Positions 11,104-23,162 of a stretch of DNA of 64,000 nucleotides are shown piece after piece. The stretch spans positions 37,411,956 through 37,475,955 of the forward strand of contig CM048851.1 of the NCBI GenBank assembly GCA_026545225.1, in the 5' to 3' direction. The translations under genes were made by a program, and so were the position numbers. The DNA comes from Cornus controversa. Taxonomy: Eukaryota; Streptophyta; Magnoliopsida; Cornales; Cornaceae. Position 1 is the stretch's first letter. Each line of letters opens with the position of its first letter. Under the pieces are notes generated by a model, which did no database searches, was not told the origin of the DNA, and saw nothing but the letters and a program-made list of their open reading frames with translations.

Positions 11104-11879
11104 TGTACACACAAATTTCGTGTCCGAAGATCTAGGAACGAAAATGAGTAACAAACAATCGATTTTATTAATTTCAAGAAATGGGTACAATTCTCTGTGA
11201 TCGATTCTTTTATAACAAAGAATCTTCCTCTGATTCAATCTCCTTGATGTTCGGTACAAGGGCTTTGAAAGCTTGTTCTTGAACCGATTGTCACGAGCTT
11301 TCTTCAAAACTTCAGGATTGAGAAGGCTTGACTGGATTTCTGATCGAGGGCCGATAAAGCTTGATCTCAAACAGTGGATTGAAGGTCTTCGACGAAGAAT
11401 GGCACTGGTGTGGCGTGCTGGATGTTCTTCGTCTTCAGAACTTCGAGGGTTGAAGGTTTTTGAAGTAGAACGGCACTTGTGTGGCGTGCTTGATGTTCTT
11501 CGTCTTCAGAACTTCGAGTGCTGGTTGAGGCAGAGGTTCGACAGAGCTTTTGTGTTCTCTTGAACTCTCTGTCTGTGTGTCCTCTTGAATGTGTAGGGTG
11601 ACCTTGTATTTATAGGCCAAAGGGTGAGAGTTTAATTTGGTAACTCCCCATTAATTGTGCCAACTTCCATTAATAAAGAGATTTTGTCTTCTTTTATATG
11701 GAAATAAATTCAAATTTAAATTTGAATTGTCACACATTTGTTTGAAGGCCTGCATCTTCAGGATTTTGACACTTGTCCGTTGATGGGACCTGCAATCATG
11801 GAATTTAATTGACCAAGAATGTTTGACTTCTTGACCGATCGAACGGTGATAAGACTATCACAAAATTTATGTGTCTACA
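11104..11879 (-). repeat. 5' LTR of the Tat element, 776 bp
   Basis: On the minus strand it runs from TGTAGACAC to GTGTGTACA, with TG...CA ends. A TATAAATA box is seen on the minus strand near 11610. An internal duplication of about 73 bp occupies about 11399-11518 (GTGTGGCGTGCT...CAGAACTTCGAG twice). Confidence 0.93.
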
Positions 11880-12928
11880 CTATAAATTTTCAATAATACC
11901 ACTAATTCATACATTTTGATATATATTTTCGTATTAATTTTAAACCTCTCAAACTTTCAACTTTATCTTTTATAATTTGTAATTGTATATTTTTATAATT
12001 TATTGAATATTTATGTTCATTTTTTATTTTATCTAAAGAAATTTTATTTATCTTCTAATATTGTAATATTATTTTTTATTTGAAAAAAAAATATTGAATA
12101 ACTTGAAAACAAACAATTACAATAACTTAATATGATTGTATTAAATTTGGATACAAGGATTTGACCGTTTGAAAAAAAAACAATATGAGTATTATAGAGG
12201 CCAAATTTAGTGCTCCCTTCATTCCAATTTAATTATTCCTCTTTCTATTTCTGATGGTTCCAAATTAATTATTCCATTTGAAAAATTAGAATAAGATTAA
12301 TGAATCTTCTGAAAAATTATCAATTAAAAGTAACATGGAAATTTTGAATGGCAACAATGCATTAAATTCATGTACCTTGTAAAAGTTGGAATCTAAAAAA
12401 ATAGGACATTTTTTCTATGAGAAGACCAATATAATACGAACGTAGAATGTGATAATGTAATTATTGCCTGATTTTTTTCACACACAAAATGTGCTAATTT
12501 AAAGGATAGATCATGAATGACATGATATGTGCCTCATAACTCTCTCTCTTTCTTTTATTTATTTATTTGTAGGCAAGCATGAGTAAAGTTTAAACAACAT
12601 TATCATAAGCAAGACATGAGCATAATGTGATTCTGCGCATGATTTTTTCACACACAAAATGTGCTAATTTAAAGGATAGATCAAGACTATCATGATAAGT
12701 ACTTGTAACAGCTTTAGAGTCTCTCTTGAACATATATTTAGTACATCCAACGCATATGTATCGGGCACATTTGGACCTCTGTGTGTTATACGCGATGGGG
12801 GTTTCATCACGTGTGTAGCGCATAGAGGACCAGGATGCGCTCGGTACACGTTGCGCCGGGCACAACGTATACCTTCTCCTCTCTGTCTATTTATTTTTAT
12901 TTGTAGTTAAGCACGTGTATAATTTAAA
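11880..12928. repeat. Intergenic DNA with a duplicated segment
   Basis: The segment starting near 12446 (CACACACAAAATGTGCTAAT...) is repeated from about 12622. The second copy has about 165 extra bases near 12700-12870 and is split by the MULE at 12929-16540: its end, GTTTAAACATTATATCATAAG, resumes at 16543 and matches 12588 onward. No gene was seen. Confidence 0.7.
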
Positions 12929-13125
12929 GGGTAAAGTGCAAAACCCCTCCTAAATTATGTTCAAATTTGCAAATAACCTCCCTAAACTATATTTTGTACA
13001 CAAAACCCCCTCAACTATCACATTTTGTTGCAAAATGCTCCTCATGCCTAATTATTTTTCGTTAAATGGCCATAATATCCTTTCTTGTTGAATTACACTT
13101 AACCCATTTTTCTTATTAAAATAAA

Positions 13126-16100
13126 GGGTAAATATTATTGCCACCCCCTGAGGTTTGATGTATTGTTACATGGTTACAATTTTGTGTATTTTCATCATCA
13201 ACACCCTTATTATTTGTGCGGTATATCATATACACACCCTCCTGCCAAAAGTACATCATGTTAATGCACTTTTTTAAGTGAAATAACCATACTGCCTTTT
13301 GACTTCTGACCTAACTCTTTTGAATATTAAATTTACTCATTTAACCCTGTGTAATAGACCAAAATATCTCTAACTATATCAGATGAGATCGATGACTGTT
13401 CCAAGGAAAGGGAAGATGGAAAAAATGAACTGAGAGCATGATGATAACTAGAAACTCCAAGAACGACGTCGGCAAAAGTAGATGCCAATGAGGGTGACGC
13501 GATAGTGGCTTCGTAATTTTGGCGATGTCAACTAGGACTCCTATTCTTTTTCCTATTTTTTTTTTTGCTTATTAGATTCTAATTTTGGGTAAATCTGGAA
13601 CTGATATGAGGGTGTTGGTTTCAGTCGATTATTGGTGTGTTATAACTATGTAGTGATGGGTTTGAAGTTTTTTATATTTTTTGAAAACGAGGTTTGAAGC
13701 TTTGATGGGCTAGGGATCATTTAAGGCTATTTGATAGTTTGAATGAGTTTGTTTGATGACGATTTGGGTTTCGGTGAGGATGAGACAACGGTGGTGTGAT
13801 TCTAGGGTTTGGTTGGTTAGTTAGGGACAATGAAGTATATACAGACACGGACACATGATACAGGTATACACGATACAGATACGGTGATACAGAAAATCTC
13901 AAAAAATAAGATACGAATACAGCAATAATACGTCAATTAAATAAATAAATTTATAATATTAGACATAAAATATTAAGTTTTATTCTTCAACCATACAATA
14001 AATATACTTAAAGCAATTATACAAAATATAAGAAGTTAAAATCTAGAAATCTCCTATTTTTTCTAATATTCTTCACAATGACTCGCTTGAGGGTTTTAAA
14101 AATATTTTTGTTTTATTATAAAATGACCTTATTTTCTAACCTATAAAGTTTTTGGGTTGTGAGTACTTGAAGGGCAGCAAAGTTGGAAGCTTGGTGAACA
14201 GGAGTGATGCTGGGGTTGTGCGATGAAGATGGTGGATGGTTGGGTTTGGGCATATCTGTTGGAATTACTTGATGTTGCTTTAATGGGGTGGATGAACAGT
14301 AGCTAAATTGGATTGGGATTGAAGATTGACAGAGTGTTATGATCCTTTGCTCTGATACAAGCTAATGTTGTTCAGGAAAGAGATTGATGTAGAACTAGAA
14401 AGCATGTGTTTTTCTCTAAAAAATAACATTTTCCTGGAAAAAAGAAACTAGAATTTTCTCTCTAATTATGGATGTATCTTTAGCTTTGGTATTTGATAGG
14501 CATATAATGTTACGCATTCTAGCATCTTAATTTTCATATTTTATTCTCTTAGTAATATATTATTTGTGATTTTATTCTATTTTAGTGTTTTCTATTTTTT
14601 CGGGTCCGTAATAATAATCTCAGTTAAACCATGATTTTTGGGCTTTTAAAGATAACATTCAAGAGGGTTATAAGAAGCCTACATCAACTGGACCAAGTCT
14701 AGCTAATATTTCAACTCAAAACAACCCAAGGAAAAAGTCTAAGAGAAGTATAACTGCCTAAGGAGATTCGGGCTAGGGTCCAATTCTGCACAAAATACAG
14801 TTTTAATCTCATTTTGGTTAACTGCTCGTAACTCTTATTTTCGACTGTCAAAACGGTTTAATTTCGAACAAGTTGAACAAAATTCAATTTTGGATCCTTT
14901 TGAATTTCACGAGAATTGCATGAATCAAACTTCTGGGGCATCAAACGTTGGACTGAAGTTCAGCAGAAAAATTCACTTGATTAGGGCCTGCGAAAAAACT
15001 TTAATTGTCTCCTAAGTAGGTGGGGACACTTTATAGTCTTTTAGCAATAAAAAGTGGCGAATTGAGATTCTTTTGGGGGACCTTTTTATAATTTTTTGAA
15101 GATCTTTTGGAGTAAAGAAATATTGAAAAACAAGTCGTAGCACTACTTTCACGGAGATAATGTATTATTCCTCAACCGTTGAAACGTCTTCTTCTACCAT
15201 GTGCGGCTAGTTCTTCCACTAGGGTTTTAATGTAATCCTAACTAAGTATCAATAATTTGATTGTTCTAATTATTGAAATTTTTTGTATTCATGCATAGAT
15301 TGTGTAATTTAAAGGATTCTATTATTTAAAGAATTGAACAATATAGTCTTATATTCAGTTTTAATGATTTCTTATCTTGTCTTAGATATTTAATTTGTTG
15401 TTGTAATTGAACCTAATCCCTCTTGTTTTATGTGATTATGAGAGTGATTATTACACAATGATATTTATTGAATGTATGATTAAAGTTTTGATAGATTTTG
15501 CCTAGAGAAGATGAACCATACAACACCCTAGAGTATAGTAAATAGGCAGATGGTGCATGTCAATCGAAAATAGTCCATGACTTAGCTTTAATTATATGTT
15601 ATTACCTTGATAGTTGAAAATGAGCTTGTAGCCACTAAAACTACTTATGCATGATATAATTTCCCATAATTAGTTCAATTGACCATTAATTGTGAGGTTT
15701 GTGGGGAAGTCAATAACCGAAGAATCGTCTCATACTATCTTTACTCATTAGTTTTTCGTGCTTCTATTTAATTTCTTTATATTGTTAAATTAGTAATAAA
15801 ATTAGCAAAATCTTTCTCTTAATTGAATTAGAATTAGTCTTATATATTCAACATAATCGTAAACACACTTTCTGTGGTTCGACACCTTTTCAATAGCCCT
15901 ATCCTACACAGATTAATTCTATTGCGAAGTCGTAATTTTAATTGACACATTTAGCCACGATCAGTATTGGAGAGAGTGAAGGCTATGTTGGTTAATTCAG
16001 TGGTCTAATAATTTTATATGAGAATTATTTAAAAAATCAGGAGAAATTAGGACATTTCACATATTAAAAAAAATAAAAAAGTTGACAGGAGGTGTTGGTG

Positions 16101-16168
16101 ACAAAACTACACAGTTGTAATCGTGTGACAATATATCAAATCTCAGGAGGTGTTAGTGATATTTACCC
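13126..16168. mobile_element. MULE-like element (inner), nested in the outer one
   Basis: Terminal inverted repeats of about 60 bp start GGGTAAATAT on both ends, with CTCC/CCCCTGAG-type blocks inside. The flanking 9-bp TSD is perfect: TAAAATAAA at 13117-13125 and 16169-16177. Apart from the solo LTR the interior (about 1.6 kb) has no recognisable gene. A GATACAG-rich patch is seen near 13850-13890. Confidence 0.85.
14494..15963. mobile_element. Solo LTR nested in the inner MULE-like element
   Basis: The segment starts TGATAGGCATATAATG, ends TTTAGCCACGATCA, and is flanked by a perfect 5-bp TSD GTATT at 14489-14493 and 15964-15968. At 1470 bp without coding potential it fits one LTR left after LTR-LTR recombination. 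The family was not identified. Confidence 0.82.
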
Positions 16169-16634
16169 TAAAATAAATTATGAAAAATTCATAATATTTT
16201 GCAAACATATTCTCCATCAAATTTGCATAAATTTACCTTTAATTCTTGAAATTAATGTTTTAGAAAATGGCTAAATCTAGTAGTAATTATAACTCTGTGT
16301 ATTTTTTTCCCATTATAATGATAAAGTAATACCAATAATAAAATTAAGGTAAATGGTATAACGAATATTTTTATAAGAGAAAAGATAATGAAAATAATTT
16401 AATAGTAAAGAACAAATTTAATAAGAAATGATAAAATTGTCTTTTGTGATAGGTATGTCCTTAATTTCAACAAATCATCAGTTTAGAGAGGTTATTTGCA
16501 AAAGAGCAATACTTAAGGTTTTTTTTTTTGCACTTTACCCCAGTTTAAACATTATATCATAAGTAAGACATGAGTAGATCAAATTAAACCCAAATTAAAT
16601 TTAGGTGTCTTTAGCACTAAACTAATATATTTGA

Positions 16635-17133
16635 GAGGTTCGAAATAATTACTACTCCTTGGCTCAAGACCCCTCTTGACACTTTTCGAATCCAATATGG
16701 CACCTCCTTATAGGTGGAGAGCAAAACTTTCTTACTAAGAGAATCTCTTCCTCCTAGCCTTCTTTGGGTCACACCAACCCTTACTAAAAGAACAACCTCC
16801 TTTAGACTTCTTTTGGATCAAACTGATCATTTTGAGTGAAAAAAGTATTTACAAATGTAACTTTCAAAGTAGATTTACAACAAGAAGTTTTCAATAAATA
16901 TCTCTCAATATAGATGAATACACAAGTGTAATCTCACAATACTATAATATAAATGAATTCACAGGATGAAACTCAAGTCACTTGAAATAATTTTAGCAAG
17001 ATGGTATATGAATGTATTGAATACTCAAATTATGTGTGTTTGAAATGTAGACATTAGTGTTAAAGACACCATTAATGGTTTGTAATCATCAAAATTACTA
17101 GATTGCCCTTAGGTCAACACTTTTAGGTCAACA
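16635..17133 (-). repeat. Left LTR of the Sirevirus, truncated and internally deleted
   Basis: It is homologous to the right LTR from the TCCAATATGGCACCTCC block on. Relative to the right LTR it lacks the outer ~220 bp and an inner stretch of about 850 bp (join near 17040, corresponding to about 23765-24615). The inner end is followed by CTTCATCAAAAAGGAAGTG (minus strand), the polypurine tract. Confidence 0.85.
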
Positions 17134-17559
17134 ATCACTTCCTTTTTGATGAAGACAAATCATTGATGTGTTTCGTAATATGAGGAGTGCATTAAAAATG
17201 CTCCCCCTGTCAATATGTATATAATTGATATAGATTATGAAAAGAATTTGGATTTCAATTATATATATGTTTTGTGATCATATAGCATTTAGGCATGAGA
17301 AGCATCATTTATCAATTAAGACGCAAAATTCATAGAAAATTTTAAATTTCATTGATATTCATGCTTTCAAAATGAAAGATTGTCAATACATAAGCATAAG
17401 CATAAACATAAGCATCAAAGCATAAGCATAAGCCAAATACATCAAAAATTAAATTTTCCATCAATTTTTCTCCCCCTTTGTCAAATAAAAAAGGCGGGAG
17501 GTCCAAGCCATGACGAATATTAGAGAGATTTTCTGAATATTTACCAATTTCTTTGGCGA

Positions 17560-18735
17560 TCTCCTCAATTTGCTAGTTAAGCTCATCCACTTAACTTTGT
17601 TGAACCTATAAAAGAGCAAGTTTATTAACCTTCTTTGCCAAGTCGTCTAATTTCTTCTCATTTGTCTTGGCGATGGCTAGGTTTTCAACTAACATGTCTC
17701 TAATATCTTGTGGGAATTGGAATGAGCCAACTCTGGGAGTTGGGAGAAGAACTTCGGCCTCTATGGGCTCTTTTTTTTTCATTTTTTTCTTCTTCTTCAC
17801 TCTCTTCAGCTCCTTCTATAAATTTAGGATCATACCAATAGCCATTTCTATCTTGTCTTAATTTTATGGTTTTCAACATTGTTGAGTTGATTTTGTCCTG
17901 AGGCCCTTGTGTGACAGGATTAACAAAAGATAGATTGACACGGTTAGTCGTAAAAATTCTAGTGAGAGGCATGGCATAGTAGAGATGAACGCCACTTTTC
18001 TTTGCAGTCAAGCATGTGGTGGTAGATAAGAAATGAGAGATCGAATCTCTTCCCATTGAGCACACACCGCACAAGAAACTCTTCTATGTAGGAAACATCA
18101 GAACTACTACCCGATTTTGGAAAAATCGTATACATGATGATGTTGTAAATGATTCGGGCTTCGACGGTCAATTAACTAGATATCGCTTTAATGATATTAG
18201 TCGTGGTCTTATCATGACTCATTTGTCGAAGAGCTTCTAAAGGATCAAATTTATCACCTTCTACCAAATGTGAGAAGTGTAAAATTAAATACATGCTTCC
18301 AATAAGTTGAGAAGTCTCTGGATTCCCACTTGATCAAGAATAATGTTTGTTCCAGCTATGAATGAGTAAAGACTAGACATAGGAGCATCTTCTACCGGTT
18401 TTAAGTGAGTATAGAAAAGCCTCACCAATTTTGGGTAGTAGGGAATGTCCATGGAAACAAACTCTCTTAATCCGATGGCATCAAAATCCAAATGATGTGT
18501 TTCACATTCGGCGCGAGTGAGCACTTTTTCCTTGGACACAATCCGATTGAGAAACTTTTTCTCGTATATGAATCTCGAATTTTCATATTTGAACCAAAGA
18601 ATGGAGGAAATGGCTGGAACCAAAGTTGTGAGTGGTGGTGGATTCAATTGGTCGGCCTTATTGGCATAAGGAACTTTGAATTTCTTTGATGGACGAGAGT
18701 CCCTTTCCGAATTCTTTCATGGAGGCATTGTGGGT
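17560..18735 (-). pseudogene. Extra gene after pol in the Sirevirus ('env-like' position; plant transposon protein-like)
   Basis: Two overlapping minus-strand frames (18647-18285 and 18171-17700) cover a protein with a YYPKLVRLFYTHL block and a second block with CVLNGKRFDLSFLIYHHM. These resemble, from memory, the 'putative plant transposon protein' family often found with retroelements. The tail is rich in KKKK and EEE runs. Stops and a frame change break it. In Sireviruses an env-like gene sits at this place; no membrane segment or envelope function can be claimed here. Confidence 0.5.
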
Positions 18736-18999
18736 AGAGAAATTGTTAAGGGTGAAGATTTAAGAGAGAAGAATACTCAATAATTTGAATAAGAAATGAA
18801 GTATTTAAAGTAGGACGTTACCTTAGGGTCGGTCGATGGATTGTTTGAGCGGTTGAAATATCTATTAGTCAGTTGATACATGCCTCAGTTCAGTGTATTT
18901 TTATACCCATAGTTTAGTCGACTGAAAGGCCCTTTTCGGTTGGCTAAAACATCCCTTTAGACGGCTAATGGATTCATCAGTTGGCTAATCTGTGCAAAA

Positions 19000-19620
19000 C
19001 TTCAATTTTTGCAAATTTTGATCACTTTTTTTTCTAAGGTCATCCATATTTATCTTCTAAGAGTATTAAACCTATCTTCTTCTTGAAGTAGTTTGGTAAA
19101 AATATCAGCAAATTGTTTATTAGTGGTGATAAAAACAAGCTCGATATCCTCCTTTGACACGTGATCTTTAAGAAAGTGATATCTTATTTCAATATGTTTT
19201 GTCCGAGGATGTTAAATAGAATTTTTGAAAATGCATATTGCACTTGTGTTGTCACAATAAATAGGGATATGATCAAATGTAAGACAAAAATCTCGTAGTT
19301 GTTGTTTGATATAGAGCGTTTAAGTATAACTACTGTATGCGGCTACATATTCGGCTTCCGCCGTTGATAAAGTCATGAAATTTTGTTTCTTACATGACCA
19401 AGAAATGAGAGAATGACCTAAGAAGTGACAAGTGCCGCTTGTACTTTTTCTATCAAATTTCTAACCGGGAAAGTCGGTATTCAAATAGTTAGTGAGATCA
19501 AGAGAAGTATTTCTTGGATACCAAAGTCCTAAGTCAATAGTGCCACTTAGATATTTGCAAATATGTTTAATGACATTTAAATGAGACTCTTTAGGACAAG
19601 ATTGAAATCTAGCACACAAA
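19000..19620 (-). pseudogene. Copia RNase H region (Sirevirus)
   Basis: Minus-strand translation across several frames gives GTCHFLGHSLISW, LSTAEAEYVAAY and, downstream, ADIFTKLL-type blocks, the usual copia RNase H end. Stop codons interrupt it. Confidence 0.8.
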
Positions 19621-19725
19621 CAAACGCTAAACATAATATCGGTCTACTAGCAGTTAAATATAATAGACTTCCAATCATTCCTCTATATTTCTTGATATAG
19701 GCATCTTTTCCTTTTTCATTTTTAT

Positions 19726-20580
19726 CTAGATTAGGGAATGACTCATTGGAGTTTTAACATGTTTGGCTTCCTCCAAGCCGAATATCTTTAGCAAACCTTT
19801 AATATACTTAGATTGGTAAATGAAAATACCATTAAGTGTTTGTTTGATTTGCAAACCTAAGAAGAAGTTGAGTTCACCCATCATGCTCATTTCAAATTCT
19901 TTTTGCATACTAGAATAGAATTGTTTACATAACTTGTCATTTGTTAAACCGAAAATGATATCATCAACATATACTTGAATGATTAATAAATGCTCACTTA
20001 TGGTTTTGGTAAAGAGAGTGTTACCAATTTTTCCTCTAATGAAATCATTTTTAAGTAGAAAGTCACTTAATATTTCATACGAAGCTCTTGTAGCTTGTTT
20101 TAAGCCATATAGGACTTTTGACAATTTGAAAACATGATTTGAAAAATTAAAAATTTCAAAACCCTGTGGTTGTTCAACAAACACTTCTTCTTCTATTAGG
20201 TCATTTAGAAATGCACTTTTACATCCATTTGAAACAATTTAAAGTCTTGTTAAAAGCAAAAAAAAGTAGCATTCTAATGGCTTCTAATCTAATTACAGGT
20301 GCAAAGGTTTCTTCATTGTCAATACATTCTTCTTGATTATAACCTTAAGTAACAAGTCTTGCTTTGTTTCTAGTAATTACACCTAATTCATTCTTTTTGT
20401 TTCTAAAAACTCATTTAGTACCAATGATAGTTTTTTCTTTAGGTATAGGAAGCAAATTCCACACTTGATTTTTTTCAAATTGATTTAGTTCCTCTTGTAT
20501 TGCAAGAATTCAAGACTCATCATTTTCAGCCTCACGGAAGTTTTTTGGCTCAAGTTGAGACACAAAAGCTGAATTATTGC
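19726..20580 (-). pseudogene. Copia reverse transcriptase (Sirevirus)
   Basis: The frame 20184-19726 (152 aa) has VFKLSKVLYGLKQA, VYVDDIIFG and MGELNFFLGLQIKQ. The N-terminal part, with WNLLPIPKEKTIIGTKWVFR and QEECIDNEETFAPV, is in broken frames at about 20290-20560. The catalytic YVDD is present, but the gene is split by stops. Confidence 0.9.
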
Positions 20581-20839
20581 ATATGTTACTAAGTTTAGAT
20601 CTTATGCTAACACCTTTGAATGGATTACCAATTATTTGATCTATTGGGTGATTTTGTACAAATTTCTAACTTTTAAGAAGGTAATCATTTTTTTCTTCTA
20701 TAGATTGATCATTACTCGAGTTATCCTTTGGGGAATCATCAAGTGAAGACTCATCATTCTTAGTCTCAATGTTAGGGTTGCCGCTAGACCCTTCTATCTC
20801 AAGAATTTCATCATCATTATCTAAAATTTTTTAGAGAGG

Positions 20840-21810
20840 TGGTGGGGGTAGTGATTCATCAAATACAACATGTATGAATTCGACTAACGTCAGTGTTCTT
20901 TTATTGAACACTCTATAAGCTTTGCTTCTAGATGAATATTCTAGAAAGACACCTTCATCGGATTTGACATCAAATTTTTCTAAATTGTACTTATCATTTA
21001 AGATAAAACATTTTCATCCAAATACTTTAAAATTCTAATGATAGGCTTCTTCTCATTCCAGATTTCATATGAAGTTTTGTCAAAAAAAAATTTAATAATA
21101 ACTCTATTTACCACATAACAAGAAGTACTAACGGTTTCAGCTCATAAGTATCTAGGAAGATTATTCTCATTTAACATTGTTCTAGCCATTTCTTGGAGAG
21201 ACCTATTTTTTCTTTCAACCACACCATTTTGTTGAGAAGTTCTAGGTGCCGAGAGATTGTGATTGTATCTATTTTCATCGCAAAATCTTTTTATATCTTA
21301 ATTGTCGAATTATCTACCTCTATCACTTCTAATGGTTTTAATTTTGAGATCCTTCTCGTTTTGAACTCTTCTACAAAAATTGGCAAAAATGGAAGGAGTT
21401 TCATTTTTGTGAGTGATAAAGAATACCCAAATGTATCTAGAGTAGTCATTGATAATTACAAAGGCATAAAGTTTTTCACCAAGACTACTAATTCTTTCTG
21501 AACCAAACAAGTCCATATGAATTAAATCAAGTGGCCTAGTAGATGTGATATCCTTCTTTCTTTTAAAGGAGAATTTGACTTGTTTTCCTAAGTGGCAAGT
21601 ATTACATGTCATGTCTGTCACATACTTAGTCTTTGGGAGGCCTTTGACTAAGTCTTTTGAAGATAATTTCGAAATTAAATTCATGCTAGCATGTCCTAGT
21701 CTTCTATGTCATAGTCAACTACTATCATTAGATGATATAAAACATTTAACATCTTGATCATGCAATTCACATAAAAATAAGGAATATAAATTTTCATTTC
21801 TATTTGCGGA
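20840..21810 (-). pseudogene. Copia integrase (Sirevirus)
   Basis: The frame 21684-21310 carries the GAG-pre-integrase zinc region (CNTCHLGK), DLIHMDLFG and the IRSDRG block. The C-terminal part (YSSRSKAYRVFNKRTL near 20930) is in another frame. Two of the catalytic acidic residues can be seen in context; several stops interrupt the chain. Confidence 0.85.
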
Positions 21811-21879
21811 GAAAATTTGTTTTCCATTATTTTCAACAATGCATCTATTAGATTTGAATGTAACATTAAGTCCTATATC

Positions 21880-22160
21880 ACATAGTTAACTATTGCTAAA
21901 CAAATTATGCTTCAATTCATTAACTAAAAAGACATTATCAATAGATAGGAAAGATGAAATACATATTGTCCCTATGCTAACAACTTTGCATTTTGAGTTA
22001 TCACTAAATGTTACATTTCCACTGTCATAGGGTTTGGTGGAGGTGAAAATTGAACGACCTCTAGTCATGTGTCTTTGAGCAACCACTATCGAGATATCAT
22101 TTGTCTTTAGATGTGGAGACAGACTTCAAACATACTTTTTCTCCAAAAGTCATAAGACAA
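21880..22160 (-). pseudogene. Copia aspartic protease region (Sirevirus)
   Basis: The frame 22086-21886 has RHMTRG, VTFSDNSKCKVV and NVFLVNELKHNLFS, the conserved run after the active site of copia proteases. The active-site aspartate region just upstream is in a broken frame. Confidence 0.8.
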
Positions 22161-22249
22161 AGATTTGTCATTTCCTTGCCATCTTTATTGTAGTAAGGTG
22201 ATTTATCGTTATCACTCTATGTAGCATTCACGATCGCTTTATTCTTTTC

Positions 22250-23030
22250 TTTGTCTCTCTTGTATTTGAGATAGTTTTGAAATGATTGGATTTTCCACAA
22301 TGAAAGCAAGTAGGAGTCTCTTTGTTAGAATTATTCTTTGAAGGATGTCCCCGATTGGGCTTTTTCATATGAAGCATTTTTCAAAATCTATTGGTGATGA
22401 GAGCTAAGTTAATTATCATCTTCTTTGTATGAAGCTTGGAAAGTTAGACTCTTCTTCACAATTATTCAAGGTGATCTCCCAAGTTACAAGAGAGCCAATG
22501 AACTCATCTAGATTAAGTTTGTCGAGATCATTTGATTCTTTGATAGCCTCCGTCTGTGTATCCCATTTTGGAGGTAGGCTTCTAAGAACTTTTCTACAAA
22601 CATCAGAATTAGAATATTTTTTACCAAGATGCATTAAGCCATTAACAATAGAAGAGAATCTAGTAAACATGTCACCAATTGATTCAGTGTCTTTTATAGA
22701 TAATAGTTCATATTGATGTATGAGAAAATCAATTTTAGATTCTCGAACTTGTTCGATTCTTTCATAGCTTACGACTAATTTATCCCAAATTTTCTTAGTT
22801 GTTACACACGTGGAGATTCTATTATACTCATTTGCACTTAGAGCACAATTAAGATTAATTTTGACCTTGGCATTAATTGAGATGAGTTTACAATCATCCG
22901 CATTCCATTCATTCTCAATTTTTATAACTTTTGTTTCTCCCACGATTTTCATTGGAACAAAAAGTTCATTGACAATAACTTGCCAAATTTGATAGTTTTG
23001 AGCTTGAAAAAAATCTATCATTCTATTTTT
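22250..23030 (-). pseudogene. gag: Copia gag (UBN2-type) with CCHC remnant
   Basis: A 201-aa open frame, 23021-22416, has W-K/Q-x-I, KKIWDKLVVSYE and CRKVLRSLPPKWD-type blocks of the UBN2/retrotransposon gag family. A zinc-knuckle remnant (CFHCGK) follows near 22295 in another frame. Confidence 0.87.
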
Positions 23031-23146
23031 TCAATAGTTATAGTTTGTCTCATCAAACTAACGAGGTGAATGACCTTCTTTATGTTGTCGATTTCTTAAG
23101 TTTTCTATGAATCAACTCTAAGTTGGTTAAGACAAAACTAGAGCTG

Positions 23147-23162
23147 ATGCTCTGATACCAAT
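23147..23162 (-). other. Primer-binding site, initiator tRNA-Met type
   Basis: On the minus strand TTGGTATCAGAGC follows the LTR end (…GGTTAACA) after a short spacer. TGGTATCAGAGC is the standard complement of the plant initiator tRNA-Met 3' end. Confidence 0.9.

Larger units (their letters stand above)
1..11879 (-). mobile_element. Ty3/gypsy LTR retrotransposon, Tat type, gag-less, left LTR truncated by window edge
   Basis: On the minus strand the order is 5' LTR (11104-11879), primer-binding site (11080-11099), protease remnant, reverse transcriptase, RNase H, second RNase H, integrase (11054-6258), an antisense plant-mobile-domain gene (2843-5928), a minisatellite (about 2150-2666), a polypurine tract (211-220) and the 3' LTR (1-205, rest outside). 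A second RNase H after the retroviral one, no chromodomain, and an antisense extra gene between pol and the 3' LTR are known traits of the Tat/Retand/Ogre lineage. The visible 205 bp of the two LTRs differ at one base (193 versus 11867), so the insertion looks recent. If the LTRs are equal in length the element is about 12.4 kb. Gag and the protease active site are missing, so it cannot be autonomous. The right TSD should start at 11880; the left one is outside the window. Confidence 0.93.
12929..16540. mobile_element. MULE-like element (outer), non-coding, hosting nested insertions
   Basis: Termini are GGGTAAAGTGCAAAA on the left and its complement on the right (TTTTGCACTTTACCC). A second paired block (TTTGCAAATAACCTC) lies near 12965 and 16490. 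Flanks TAATTTAAA (12920-12928) and CAGTTTAAA (16541-16549) form a 9-bp TSD with 7 of 9 matches; 9 bp is the Mutator-like size. No transposase was recognised. Confidence 0.75.
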
